Made by a program: the position numbers and the translations under genes
Part shown: one piece after another, positions 42,728-51,344 of the stretch
Numbering within the stretch: position 1 is the stretch's first letter
Layout of the letters: every line of letters starts with the position of its first letter
Assembly: GCF_008704795.1 (NCBI RefSeq)
Contig: NZ_CP023690.1
Location: forward strand, 6,458,501-6,522,500
Origin: Streptomyces spectabilis
GTDB taxonomy: Bacteria > Actinomycetota > Actinomycetes > Streptomycetales > Streptomycetaceae
Length of the DNA stretch: 64,000 bases
Reading direction: 5' to 3'
Notes under the pieces: generated by a model
Database searches by the model: none
The model's input: only the letters and a program-made list of their open reading frames with translations
What the model was told of the DNA's origin: nothing

Positions 42728-43480
42728 TCACGCCGGTACGAACGCCCCGTGCCGCAGGACCGGGACCTGGCTGCTGGCGTCCAGCTCGGTGGCGACGGCC
42801 ACGTCCTCGGCGAAGCCGTCGCCCGCCAGCTCCCGGCCGGACGCGCTGTCCGCGACGGCCGCCCCTATGTCGACGGCCGCGGCGAACGCGGACGCGGCAG
42901 CGGCGGCCTCCGGCGAGAGAGCGGTCCCACCGTGTTCGCGCAGGGCCGCGATCACGGCGCCCGCGCCGAGCAGGTCCTCGACGGCGGGCCGCAGACTGCC
43001 GTCGGGCCACCGCTCGCCCGCCGCGATCACCCCGACGGGGCGCTCGGGGGTGCCGTGGCCCCGCCCGGCGAGCCACCGGCCGACGGCGGAGCCGTTGCGC
43101 AGGGACCCGGCGGCGACGTCCACGCCTCCCGCGGCGGCCGCGATCGCCGACCCGTTGGGCGAGGGCAGCACCAGGCGCCGGGTGAACGGGGCGCGTCTGA
43201 GCGCCGCGGGGGACAGCGACCACGGGGTGGCCGGGGTGACCGCGCGCCGCCCCACCGCCAGGTCGGCGTCCAGCTGCCGGGCGAAGGCCGTGGCGCTCTC
43301 GTCCCGCCACCCGTAGGGGAAGACCCGGGCACCGGACTCCACCGCGACCGACACCGACGTGGTGAAGGACAGCACGTCGACGACCACCAGGAAGGACACG
43401 GCCGGTGCCAGCTGCTTCGCCCCGGCCGGGCCCCACTCGAACCGAACGCCGTAGCCCGCTTGCGAGAAGTCTTCGCGCAT
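42728..43480 (-). CDS. 2-phosphosulfolactate phosphatase-like protein (ComB family)
   Basis: 250 residues. The ComB start VVVDVLSFTTSVSVAVESG and the LPSPNGSAIA and NGSAVGRW segments are recognisable. In archaea ComB belongs to coenzyme M synthesis; actinobacterial members have unproven substrates. No other coenzyme-M gene is nearby. It is on the minus strand between glxA and the GH6 gene, interrupting the usual csl arrangement. Confidence 0.82.
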   Translation of the reverse strand: MREDFSQAGYGVRFEWGPAGAKQLAPAVSFLVVVDVLSFTTSVSVAVESGARVFPYGWRDESATAFARQLDADLAVGRRAVTPATPWSLSPAALRRAPFTRRLVLPSPNGSAIAAAAGGVDVAAGSLRNGSAVGRWLAGRGHGTPERPVGVIAAGERWPDGSLRPAVEDLLGAGAVIAALREHGGTALSPEAAAAASAFAAAVDIGAAVADSASGRELAGDGFAEDVAVATELDASSQVPVLRHGAFVPA

Positions 43481-43533
43481 GTGCCCCGAGGCTGCCAGCC
43501 CCGGTCCGCTTTGGCCAGCGTGATCAGCGGCGG

Positions 43534-44565
43534 CTAGGCCTTGGCGTTGCGGACGAGCCCGAGCGCGTAGTCCGGCCACCACTGCCCGGCCGCGGGGCCG
43601 CCCCGGCACGGGCCGTCCGAGTCGCCGGGCCGCTTGATCCACAGATAGGCGTCGAGGAGCGGGTCGCCGGTCCTGTCGGTGGGCGGGGTGCCCAGGCCGC
43701 GGCCCGGCGGGTTGCACCAGGCGTCCTGGCGGTCGCCCGCGAGCGGGCCCCGGCCGTTGCGGCTGGTGTCCATGACGAAGTGCTTGCCGCCGATGGCCGC
43801 GGACAGCGTGCGGCCGTACGCCTTGGTGGTCTCGTCGCTCTGGAAGTTGGAGACGTTGAGCGAGAAGCCGTCGGCCGCGTCGACGCTCGCCCGCCGCAGC
43901 GGCTCGGTCAGCTTGCGGGCGTCGGTGATCCAGCCGGGGTTGCCCGCGTCCAGATAGACCTTGACGCGTGGCTGCCGCTTGAGCCGCTGGATCGCCTCGG
44001 AGAGCAGTTGGTAGCGCTGCTCGTGGTACTGGGCGGGAGTGCAGCCGTCCACGATGTGCGGGATCGCGTCCGGCTCCAGGATCACCAGGGCCGGGCTGTC
44101 CCCGATGGCGGCCGCGAAGGAGCCGAGCCACTGCCGGTAGTACCCGGCGTCGGGCGCGCCGCCCGCGGAGTGCTGGCCGCAGTCGCGGTGCGGGATGTTG
44201 TACGCCACGAGCACGGCCGTGCGGCCCTCCCGGGCGGCGCCCGCGGTGGCCTCGCGGATGTCGGGGGCCGGGTCGTCGCCCGCGGGCCACTCGGCCATCG
44301 GCTGCTCGGCGATCCGCTTGAGCGCCTCGGCGTCCTGGGTGCGGCCCTCCTCCTCCCACTGGCGCACCTGCCGGGCCGCCGCGCTCTGCGGGTCCACCCA
44401 GAAGGAGTGCGGCGCCGCCTTCGCGGCCTTCGAGGGGGCGGTTTCCCGCTCCTTCGTGCCGGACCCGCCGGAGTCGCCGGAGCCCGGCCCGGACGAGCAC
44501 CCCGCCGCGAGCGCGAAGGCGGCGACGGCGGTGAGTGCCGTGAACGTACGGAGCAGCCGGTGCAT
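43534..44565 (-). CDS. GH6 endoglucanase-like lipoprotein (CslZ-like)
   Basis: 343 residues. Lipoprotein signal with lipobox LAAGC (Cys about residue 23), Gly/Ser linker, then a GH6 domain with VAYNIPHRDCG and LVILEPDAIPH (the two catalytic Asp residues), LDAGNPGWI and FVMDTSRNG. It hydrolyses beta-1,4-glucan. In the S. coelicolor csl locus a GH6 enzyme follows glxA on the same strand; here it is inverted and separated by comB. ATG 44565 gives a normal lipoprotein start. Confidence 0.9.
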   Translation of the reverse strand: MHRLLRTFTALTAVAAFALAAGCSSGPGSGDSGGSGTKERETAPSKAAKAAPHSFWVDPQSAAARQVRQWEEEGRTQDAEALKRIAEQPMAEWPAGDDPAPDIREATAGAAREGRTAVLVAYNIPHRDCGQHSAGGAPDAGYYRQWLGSFAAAIGDSPALVILEPDAIPHIVDGCTPAQYHEQRYQLLSEAIQRLKRQPRVKVYLDAGNPGWITDARKLTEPLRRASVDAADGFSLNVSNFQSDETTKAYGRTLSAAIGGKHFVMDTSRNGRGPLAGDRQDAWCNPPGRGLGTPPTDRTGDPLLDAYLWIKRPGDSDGPCRGGPAAGQWWPDYALGLVRNAKA

Positions 44566-44670
44566 CCAGCCCCCTAGGGCGACGGTGACGTGACGTACGG
44601 GTGGGCCGCGGCAATCGTGGCATAGGGGATTATTCGGTCGCTGGTGCGACACAGCCGACGCCGCCGCGCG

Positions 44671-45651
44671 TCAGCCGCCCGCGGTCAGCGCGATGCCGAG
44701 CGGCGTGCGCTCGTACAGGACCTGATGGCCGTACCGGCGTGACAGCAGCAGACCGGCGTCACGCAGCACGGACAGGTGCGCGGACACCGACGACGGGGCG
44801 AGGCCGAGCCGGTGGGCGAGCGCGGAGGTGGTGGCGGGCTCGACGAGCGCGGTGAGGACGGCGGCGCGACCCCGGCCGAGGAGCCGGGCGAGCGCTTCGG
44901 GGGTGCGGTCGGCCGGGGCCGTCCACAGTCCCGCGATGCCGCGGGCCGGGTAGACCAGGGTCGGCTGCCACGGGGGGTCGTAGCCGCTGATCACGTCCGG
45001 CCAGCTGAACACGCTCGGCATGAGCACCAGGCCCCGCCCGTCCAGGTGCCGCGCGTGGCGGCCGCGCCACTGGGCCGTCAGCGTGCCCGCGTCCCAGGCG
45101 AGCCGCCGGTCGAGCTCCGGAAGGAGCGCTTCGAGGCCGACCTCGGCGAGCCGCCGCGAGTGGTACGTCACGTCGGCCTCCAGCAGCGCGCGCAGGCGTG
45201 GCCAGTGCGGTTCGACCAGGGCGTGCCAGGCGGCCTCCAGGGCGTCCGCCAACTCCCGCACCGCACGCGCCGGGTCGGCGAGCAGGTGGCGGCCGAGGGG
45301 GCTCTTGGCGGCGCCAGGCGTGTCCGCGAGCGCCCGGGCCATGTCCGCGCGCGCGGCCTCGGGGTCCGCCGCCCGCACCGCCGCGATCTCCTCGTCGAAC
45401 GCGGCCGCGGGGCCGATCGGCGGCGGCCCGAGGAAGTCCGGGCTGTGCCCGCGCGGGGGCATCAGGAGCCAGACGGCCGCCAGGTCGAGCCCCTCGGCCG
45501 CCGCGCGCGAGTGCCGCAGCCAGCGCGGGTGGTAGCCGTGCCGCTCCGGCCGCTTGAGCGTGCGCACGGCCTCCTGGGTCTCCCACAGCGGCGACACGGC
45601 GAAGCGGCAGCGCAGCGGGTCGTCCTCGCCGAAGTGCAGCTGAATGGGCAT
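44671..45651 (-). CDS. ArsR-family regulator with large N-terminal domain
   Basis: 326 residues: about 230 of an actinobacterial all-helical domain (DUF5937-like in appearance), then a winged helix (SALAHRLGLAPSSVSAHLSV, LRDAGLLLSRRYGHQVLYER). ATG 45651 with GGAGA. Divergent from an MFS transporter 79 bp away; an operator-like palindrome lies between. It probably represses that exporter. Confidence 0.87.
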   Translation of the reverse strand: MPIQLHFGEDDPLRCRFAVSPLWETQEAVRTLKRPERHGYHPRWLRHSRAAAEGLDLAAVWLLMPPRGHSPDFLGPPPIGPAAAFDEEIAAVRAADPEAARADMARALADTPGAAKSPLGRHLLADPARAVRELADALEAAWHALVEPHWPRLRALLEADVTYHSRRLAEVGLEALLPELDRRLAWDAGTLTAQWRGRHARHLDGRGLVLMPSVFSWPDVISGYDPPWQPTLVYPARGIAGLWTAPADRTPEALARLLGRGRAAVLTALVEPATTSALAHRLGLAPSSVSAHLSVLRDAGLLLSRRYGHQVLYERTPLGIALTAGG

Positions 45652-45675
45652 CCGGTCTCCTCGCGGGGGCCTGGA

Positions 45676-45691
45676 TTCGGCCCGAGCCGAA
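45676..45691. promoter_or_regulatory. Candidate ArsR operator
   Basis: TTCGGC-CCGA-GCCGAA, a perfect 6-bp-arm palindrome in the 79-bp gap between the ArsR and MFS genes. Confidence 0.5.
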
Positions 45692-45730
45692 ACTTTAGGG
45701 CCCGCCCCCGGGCGCGGCCAGGGTGAGCGC

Positions 45731-47017
45731 ATGTCCCAGGAAACACGTCCGGCCGCCGGCGCGGGCGGCTACCGGCGCGTCTTCGCCGTCCGCGAGTTCC
45801 GTGCCGTCTTCGCCGCCCACGCCCTGTCCCTGCTCGGTGTCGTCGTCAGCGAGATCGCGCTCACCGTCCTCGTCTACGAGCTCACCGGATCGCCGCTGCT
45901 CAGCGCGCTCGCCTTCGCGCTCGGCATGCTGCCGTACCTGGTCGGCGGCGTGCTGTTCGCCGGGATCGCCGACCGGCATCCGCCCCGGCGCGTCCTGGTC
46001 GGCTGCGATCTGCTGTGCGCCGGATGCGCCGCGCTGATGGCGCTGCCCGCGACCCCCGTCGCCGCCCTGCTCGCCCTGCGCTGCGCGATCGCCGCCGTCG
46101 CACCCGTCTTCAACGGCACGCGGATGGCCACGCTCACCGACATCCTGGGCGACGGCGACGTGTTCGTGCTCGGGCGCTCGCTGCTGCGGATGGTCTCCCA
46201 GAGCGCCGTCCTCGTCGGCTTCGGGCTCGGCGGCGTCCTGCTCACCTTCGTGTCGCCGCGCGGCGCGCTGGTGATCACTGTCGGTACGTTCCTGGCGTCG
46301 GCGCTCCTGCTGCGCCGCGGGACGCGGCGGCGCCCCGCGCGCTCCCGTCCCGCGCACCGCGAGGGAGCCCTCGTGACGTACTCGCTCGCCGGGGTCCGTC
46401 AGGTCCTCGGCGACCGCAGGCTGCGCGCGCTGGTGCTGCTGCTGTGGGCGCCGCCGATGTTCGCCGTCGCCCCGGAGGCGCTCGCCGCCCCCTACGCCGA
46501 GCAGATCGGGGTCGGCTCCGCCGGGGTCGGCCTGCTGATGTGCGCGATGCCCATCGGCACCATCGCGGGCGAGCTGTACGCGGGCGCCGCGCTCTCGGTC
46601 CGGGCGCGGGCACGGATCACGCTGCCGCTCGCGGCCACCACGCTCCTGCCGCTGCTCGCGTACGGGGCCGCGCCGGGCCTCCTCTGGGCGGTGCCGGTGC
46701 TCGCGCTCGCCGGGGCCGGGGCGGCGTACACGCTCGGCCTCGACCGCTGGTTCGTGGACGCGGTGCCGCCGGACCTGCGCGGCCGCGCCATGACCGTGCA
46801 CACGGCCGGGCTCATGACGCTCCAAGGCGTCGGCATGGCGCTCGCCGGCCTGGCCGCCGAGTTCTTCGCGGTGAGCACGGTGGTCGCGGTGGTGGCGGTG
46901 CTCGGCTCGGTCGTCTGCGCGGCCCTGGCCCTGGAGGTGCGCGCCACCGCGCCGCGCCCCGCGCGCCCCCTGACCGGCGAACGCGGCCCGCGAAGCGAAC
47001 GGGCTTCCGAATCATGA
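45731..47017 (+). CDS. Major facilitator superfamily transporter (efflux type)
   Basis: 428 residues, twelve predicted helices, with the MFS loop GIADRHPPRRVLVGCDLL and a mid-protein basic cytoplasmic loop (RRGTRRRPARSR). Typical of Streptomyces drug exporters paired with an ArsR regulator. ATG 45731. Its stop overlaps an ATG in the frame of the next gene, but that gene has its own promoter. Substrate unknown. Confidence 0.9.
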   Translation: MSQETRPAAGAGGYRRVFAVREFRAVFAAHALSLLGVVVSEIALTVLVYELTGSPLLSALAFALGMLPYLVGGVLFAGIADRHPPRRVLVGCDLLCAGCAALMALPATPVAALLALRCAIAAVAPVFNGTRMATLTDILGDGDVFVLGRSLLRMVSQSAVLVGFGLGGVLLTFVSPRGALVITVGTFLASALLLRRGTRRRPARSRPAHREGALVTYSLAGVRQVLGDRRLRALVLLLWAPPMFAVAPEALAAPYAEQIGVGSAGVGLLMCAMPIGTIAGELYAGAALSVRARARITLPLAATTLLPLLAYGAAPGLLWAVPVLALAGAGAAYTLGLDRWFVDAVPPDLRGRAMTVHTAGLMTLQGVGMALAGLAAEFFAVSTVVAVVAVLGSVVCAALALEVRATAPRPARPLTGERGPRSERASES

Positions 47018-47025
47018 GACTGGGG

Positions 47026-47054
47026 CTGACCGCCCTCGGCCCGGAGGCTAAGGT
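47026..47054 (+). promoter_or_regulatory. Promoter of the MarR gene (CTGACC-17-TAAGGT), leaderless
   Basis: The -10 box (47049-47054) ends 7 nt before the GTG at 47062, with exactly 17 bp to CTGACC (47026-47031). Confidence 0.7.
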
Positions 47055-47061
47055 CGACGCT

Positions 47062-47571
47062 GTGCCGAAGCCGCTCAGTCTCCCGTTCGACCCCATCGCC
47101 CGCGCCGACGAACTCTGGAAGCAGCGCTGGGGGTCCGTGCCCGCCATGGGTGCGATCACCTCCATCATGCGCGCCCAGCAGATCCTGCTGGCCGAGGTCG
47201 ACGCGGTCGTCAAGCCGTACGGACTGACCTTCGCGCGCTACGAGGCCCTGGTGCTGCTCTCCTTCTCCAAGGCGGGCGAGCTGCCGATGTCCAAGATCGG
47301 CGAGCGCCTCATGGTGCACCCCACCTCGGTCACCAACACCGTCGACCGCCTGGTCCGCTCCGGCCTGGTCGACAAGCGCCCGAACCCGAAGGACGGCCGC
47401 GGCACCCTCGCCTCCATCACCGACAAGGGCCGCGAGGTCGTCGAGGAGGCCACCCGCGAGCTGATGGCCATGGACTTCGGCCTCGGCGTGTACGACGCCG
47501 AGGAGTGCGGCGAGATCTTCGCCATGCTGCGGCCCCTGCGGGTGGCCGCGCAGGACTTCGCGGACGAGTGA
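47062..47571 (+). CDS. MarR-family regulator
   Basis: 169 residues with a clear winged helix (SKIGERLMVHPTSVTNTVDR, LVRSGLVDKRPNPKDGRGTL). GTG 47062 lies 7 nt behind a -10 box, so I prefer it over the ATG at 47014 that overlaps the MFS stop and would add 16 residues. Target unknown; neither the MFS gene nor icmA is an obvious partner. Confidence 0.87.
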   Translation: MPKPLSLPFDPIARADELWKQRWGSVPAMGAITSIMRAQQILLAEVDAVVKPYGLTFARYEALVLLSFSKAGELPMSKIGERLMVHPTSVTNTVDRLVRSGLVDKRPNPKDGRGTLASITDKGREVVEEATRELMAMDFGLGVYDAEECGEIFAMLRPLRVAAQDFADE

Positions 47572-47624
47572 GCGGCGGGCCCGGCACCCCGTAGGGCGCC
47601 CGAAGATCGCGTAAACCGGACGGT

Positions 47625-47630
47625 TACGCT
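47625..47630 (+). promoter_or_regulatory. Possible -10 box for the second DUF3817 gene
   Basis: TACGCT ends 7 nt before ATG 47638; no good -35 at 17 bp. Weak. Confidence 0.3.
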
Positions 47631-47637
47631 CATACGC

Positions 47638-47970
47638 ATGAAACGAAGCGTGCTGACCCGCTACCGGGTGATGGCCTACGTCACCGCCGTCATGCTCCTC
47701 ATCCTCTGCGCCTGCATGGTGGCGAAGTACGGCTTCGACAAGGGCGAGGACCTGACGCTCGTCGTCTCCCAGGTGCACGGCGTCCTCTACATCATCTACC
47801 TCATCTTCGCCTTCGACCTGGGCTCCAAGGCGAAGTGGCCGTTCGGCAAGCTGCTCTGGATCCTGGTGTCCGGCACCATTCCGACGGCGGCGTTCTTCGT
47901 CGAGCGCAAGGTCGCCCGCGAGGTGGAGCCGCTGCTCGACGACGCCTCGCCGGTCGTCGCCAAGGCGTAA
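47638..47970 (+). CDS. DUF3817 small membrane protein (copy 2)
   Basis: 110 residues, three helices, with the family pattern QVHGVLYIIYLIFAFDLGSK and GTIPTAAFFVERKVARE. Paralogue of the gene at 35829, about 12 kb away. Monocistronic between a MarR gene and a terminator. Function unknown. Confidence 0.84.
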   Translation: MKRSVLTRYRVMAYVTAVMLLILCACMVAKYGFDKGEDLTLVVSQVHGVLYIIYLIFAFDLGSKAKWPFGKLLWILVSGTIPTAAFFVERKVAREVEPLLDDASPVVAKA

Positions 47971-47974
47971 CCGC

Positions 47975-48000
47975 ACCGCCACGGGCCGTCCCGTGGCGGT
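47975..48000 (+). terminator. Hairpin after the DUF3817 gene
   Basis: 11-bp arms (47975-47985 and 47990-48000; ACCGCCACGGG), loop CCGT, no U-tract. Confidence 0.65.
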
Positions 48001-48006
48001 CAGCCA

Positions 48007-48036
48007 TCGACATTTACTAGGACGTCCAAGTAAATT
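48007..48036 (+). promoter_or_regulatory. icmA promoter with a 24-bp palindrome in its spacer
   Basis: TCGACA (48007-48012) -18 bp- TAAATT (48031-48036). The palindrome 48012-48035 (centre GACGTC) pairs at 11 of 12 positions; its outer arms are ATTTAC/GTAAAT and it covers the spacer and the -10. A repressor site fits. GGAG at 48037-48040 is an optional ribosome site, but the -10 to ATG distance also allows a leaderless mRNA. Confidence 0.65.
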
Positions 48037-48042
48037 GGAGTC

Positions 48043-49743
48043 ATGGACGCTCACGCCATCGAGGAGGGCCGCCGTCGCTGGCAGGCCCGGTACGACGCCG
48101 CGAAGAAGCGCGACGCCGATTTCACGACGCTCTCCGGCGACCCGGTCGAGCCTGCCTACGGGCCCCGGCCCGGGGACACGTACGAGGGCTTCGACCGGAT
48201 CGGATGGCCGGGCGAATATCCGTTCACGCGCGGCCTGTATCCGACGGGGTACCGGGGGCGCACCTGGACGATCCGCCAGTTCGCCGGCTTCGGCAACGCC
48301 GAGCAGACGAACGAGCGCTACAAGATGATCCTCGCCGCCGGCGGCGGCGGCCTCTCCGTCGCCTTCGACATGCCCACGCTCATGGGCCGCGACTCCGACG
48401 ACCCGCGCTCCCTCGGCGAGGTCGGCCACTGCGGCGTGGCCATCGACTCGGCGGCCGACATGGAGGTCCTGTTCAAGGACATCCCCCTTGGCGACGTCAC
48501 GACGTCGATGACGATCTCCGGGCCCGCCGTCCCCGCCTTCTGCATGTACCTGGTCGCCGCCGAGCGCCAGGGCGTCGATCCGCGCGTGCTGAACGGCACG
48601 CTCCAGACCGACATCTTCAAGGAGTACATCGCGCAGAAGGAGTGGCTCTTCGAGCCCGAGCCGCACCTGCGCCTCATCGGCGACCTCATGGAGCACTGCG
48701 CCCGCGAGATCCCCGCGTACAAGCCGCTCTCCGTCTCCGGCTACCACATCCGCGAGGCGGGCGCGACGGCCGCGCAGGAGCTGGCGTACACGCTGGCCGA
48801 CGGCTTCGGGTACGTGGAGCTGGGGCTCAGCCGCGGCCTGGACGTGGACGTCTTCGCCCCGGGGCTCTCCTTCTTCTTCGACGCCCACGTCGACTTCTTC
48901 GAGGAGATCGCCAAGTTCCGCGCCGCGCGCCGGATCTGGGCCCGCTGGATGAAGGAGGTGTACGGCGCCCGGACCGACAAGGCCCAGTGGCTGCGCTTCC
49001 ACACCCAGACGGCGGGCGTCTCCCTGACGGCCCAGCAGCCGTACAACAACGTGGTGCGCACGGCGGTGGAGGCCCTCGCCGCGGTGCTCGGCGGCACCAA
49101 CTCCCTGCACACCAACGCCCTGGACGAGACCCTCGCGCTCCCCAGCGAGCAGGCCGCGGAGATCGCACTGCGCACGCAGGCGGTCCTGATGGAGGAGACC
49201 GGCGTCGCCAACGTCGCCGACCCGCTCGGCGGCTCCTGGTACGTCGAGCAGCTCACCGACCGCATCGAGGCCGACGCCGAGAAGATCTTCGAGCAGATCA
49301 AGGAGCGCGGTCTGCGGGCCCACCCCGACGGGCGGCACCCGATCGGCCCGATGACCTCCGGCATCCTGCGCGGCATCGAGGACGGCTGGTTCACCGGCGA
49401 GATCGCCGAGTCCGCCTTCCGCTACCAGCAGTCCCTGGAGAAGGGCGACAAGCGGGTCGTCGGCGTCAACGTCCACCACGGGTCCGTGACCGGTGACCTG
49501 GAGATCATGCGGGTCAGCCACGAGGTCGAGCGCGAGCAGGTGAAGCTGCTCGCCTCGCGGAAGGCCGCGCGGGACGACGCCCGGGTGCGGGCCTGCCTCG
49601 ACGCCATGCTCGCCGCCGCGCGGGACGGGTCCAACATGATCGGGCCCATGCTGGACGCGGTGCGGGCGGAGGCGACGCTGGGCGAGATCTGCGGGGTCCT
49701 CCGGGACGAGTGGGGCGTGTACACGGAGCCCGCGGGGTTCTAG
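48043..49743 (+). CDS. icmA: Isobutyryl-CoA mutase large subunit IcmA
   Basis: 566 residues, the exact length of known IcmA. TIM-barrel acyl-CoA-binding subunit of the B12 enzyme that interconverts isobutyryl-CoA and n-butyryl-CoA; the B12-binding small subunit IcmB is not in the window. Diagnostic residues are Phe80 ([15 protein letters not shown]) and Gln198 ([12 protein letters not shown]), where methylmalonyl-CoA mutase has Tyr and Arg, so this is not the methylmalonyl enzyme. It links valine breakdown to C4 starter and extender units for polyketides. A palindrome controls its promoter. Confidence 0.94.
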   Translation: MDAHAIEEGRRRWQARYDAAKKRDADFTTLSGDPVEPAYGPRPGDTYEGFDRIGWPGEYPFTRGLYPTGYRGRTWTIRQFAGFGNAEQTNERYKMILAAGGGGLSVAFDMPTLMGRDSDDPRSLGEVGHCGVAIDSAADMEVLFKDIPLGDVTTSMTISGPAVPAFCMYLVAAERQGVDPRVLNGTLQTDIFKEYIAQKEWLFEPEPHLRLIGDLMEHCAREIPAYKPLSVSGYHIREAGATAAQELAYTLADGFGYVELGLSRGLDVDVFAPGLSFFFDAHVDFFEEIAKFRAARRIWARWMKEVYGARTDKAQWLRFHTQTAGVSLTAQQPYNNVVRTAVEALAAVLGGTNSLHTNALDETLALPSEQAAEIALRTQAVLMEETGVANVADPLGGSWYVEQLTDRIEADAEKIFEQIKERGLRAHPDGRHPIGPMTSGILRGIEDGWFTGEIAESAFRYQQSLEKGDKRVVGVNVHHGSVTGDLEIMRVSHEVEREQVKLLASRKAARDDARVRACLDAMLAAARDGSNMIGPMLDAVRAEATLGEICGVLRDEWGVYTEPAGF

Positions 49744-49765
49744 GCCCTGCCGGGGGCTCCCCAAT

Positions 49766-49922
49766 CCCGCCCCTTCCCGAAACCAGGGGGCTGCGCCCCC
49801 TGGACCCCCGCTTCATCAGCGCTCCGCGCCTCGTCCTCAAACGCCGGACGGGCTAGTTGTAGCCTCTCCGGCGTTTGAGGAGCGGGGTCTGGGGCGGAGC
49901 CCCAGGTTCGGGAAGGGGCGGG
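49766..49922. repeat. 157-bp imperfect inverted repeat containing a GTTTGAGG-element pair; probable bidirectional terminator
   Basis: Outer arms 49766-49781 and 49907-49922 (CCCGCCCCTTCCCGAA) are perfect over 16 bp; inner arms 49835-49848 and 49867-49880 (CCTCAAACGCCGGA) over 14 bp. It fills the gap between convergent icmA (ends 49743) and the kinase gene (ends 49944). The inner arms are the GTTTGAGG element in both orientations. Confidence 0.8.
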
Positions 49923-49943
49923 TCTGGGGCGCACCCGCGAGGG

Positions 49944-51344
49944 CTACGGCCATGTGAGGCGGAAGCGGGCGCCCCCGCTAGGCGCAGGCTCCGCGATCAG
50001 TTCCGCCCCGTGCGCCCGCGCGATTTGCCGAGCCATCGCGAGCCCGAGCCCCGAGCCGGGCAGGGCGCGGGCCCTCTCGGCGCGGTAGAAGCGGTCGAAG
50101 ACGTGCGGGAGGTCCTCCTCCGCGATGCCGGGGCCGTGGTCCCGCACCGTCAGCTCGCGGGCGGAGAGCGAGACCTCCACGAGCCCGCCCGGAGGGCTGA
50201 ACTTGGCCGCGTTGTCCAGGAGGTTGGTGACGAGCCGGGCGAGCCGCGCGGGCACGCCCGGCACCGTGCGCCCCGCCGCGTCCGGCGCCACGTCGAGGGT
50301 GAGGACGACCCCCGGCCAGTGCTCCCGCGCGGCCTCCACCACGTGCGCGACCAGCGGCGCGAGCGCCACGTCCTCCAGGAGCGGCCGCGGCTCCTCGTCC
50401 CGGGCCAGCTCGATGAGGTCGTTGACGAGCCCGGTCACCTCGCGCAGCTGGCGGGCGAGCGCCCCCGACGCCCGGTCCCGCTGAGCCTCGTTCAACAGGT
50501 CCGCCCTGGCGAGCAGTTCGGCGTTCGTACGCAGCGCGGTGAGCGGCGTGCGCAGCTCGTGCGAGGCGTCGGCGACGAGGCGGCGGCGGGCCGCGACGGA
50601 CTCCTCCAGCTCGGCGAGCATCGTGTTGAACGTGGCGGCCAGGCGCGTCACCTCGTCCTCGCGCCCCGGCGGCCCGGGCGGCAGCTCGATGCGGTGCCGG
50701 GCGTCCCGGGTCGCGGCGATGCGCTCGGCGGTCGCGGTGAGCCGGGCGACGGGCGCGAGCCCGGTGCGGGAGACCCAGTAGCCGCCGAGCGCGGAGAGGA
50801 GCACGCCCGCGCCGCCGACCACGGACAGGATCGCCGCCGTCTGGCGCACCCCGCGCTCGGCGATGTCGGCGCGCAGGGCGACCTGGACGGCGGTGCCCTT
50901 GCCGTAGGTGGTGGTGAGCATGCGCCCCGGCTTGCCGCCCGGGAGGGTGAAGTTCGAGTAGTACGCGGGCAGTTCGCCCGCCGCGACCTGCCGCGTGGAG
51001 CGGTTCACGGGCAGCAGGTACGGCTTCTCCGGGTCGTCGGCCGAAGAGGCGGGCACGACCTGCGAGCAGGCCGGAGCGCCCAGGTAGCGGCACTCGCCCG
51101 CGAGGACGCCGTAGTCCCGGTCCTCGGCGCGGTGCTGCTGCGCGGCCAGGGTCGCGGACTGGGCCAGGTTCTGGTCGAGCTGCTGGTACAGCTTGTAGCG
51201 GAGCACGAAGAACGACGCCGTGCACACACAGATCGCGACAAGCGCCACCGCGGCGGACGCGGCCACGGCAAGGCGGGTGCGCAGCGGACGGCGCCGCCGC
51301 CAGCGGGCCCCCAGGGCGCGGCGGGCGCGCCGGGCGGCGCTCAC
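49944..51344 (-). CDS. OmpR-class sensor histidine kinase
   Basis: 466 residues. Membrane helix 1 near 25-47, an outside domain of about 120 residues with two cysteines (GECRYLGAPAC) that could form a disulfide, membrane helix 2 near 168-190, HAMP, HisKA with phospho-His near 262 (LVADASHELRTPLTALRTNA) and ATPase domain (NLLDNAAKFSPPGG, GSGLGLAMARQIARAHGA). GTG start overlaps the regulator stop (GTGA). Signal unknown; divergent envelope genes suggest a cell-wall signal. Confidence 0.92.
   Translation of the reverse strand: MSAARRARRALGARWRRRRPLRTRLAVAASAAVALVAICVCTASFFVLRYKLYQQLDQNLAQSATLAAQQHRAEDRDYGVLAGECRYLGAPACSQVVPASSADDPEKPYLLPVNRSTRQVAAGELPAYYSNFTLPGGKPGRMLTTTYGKGTAVQVALRADIAERGVRQTAAILSVVGGAGVLLSALGGYWVSRTGLAPVARLTATAERIAATRDARHRIELPPGPPGREDEVTRLAATFNTMLAELEESVAARRRLVADASHELRTPLTALRTNAELLARADLLNEAQRDRASGALARQLREVTGLVNDLIELARDEEPRPLLEDVALAPLVAHVVEAAREHWPGVVLTLDVAPDAAGRTVPGVPARLARLVTNLLDNAAKFSPPGGLVEVSLSARELTVRDHGPGIAEEDLPHVFDRFYRAERARALPGSGLGLAMARQIARAHGAELIAEPAPSGGARFRLTWP

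Noticed and set aside
48043..49743. Methylmalonyl-CoA mutase annotation for this gene.
   Set aside because: Phe80 and Gln198 are the isobutyryl-CoA mutase residues, and the length is 566 with no B12 domain.
46492..49764. 1090-codon minus-strand frame across MFS, MarR, DUF3817 and icmA.
   Set aside because: Runs through four well-supported genes and their terminators; not credible.
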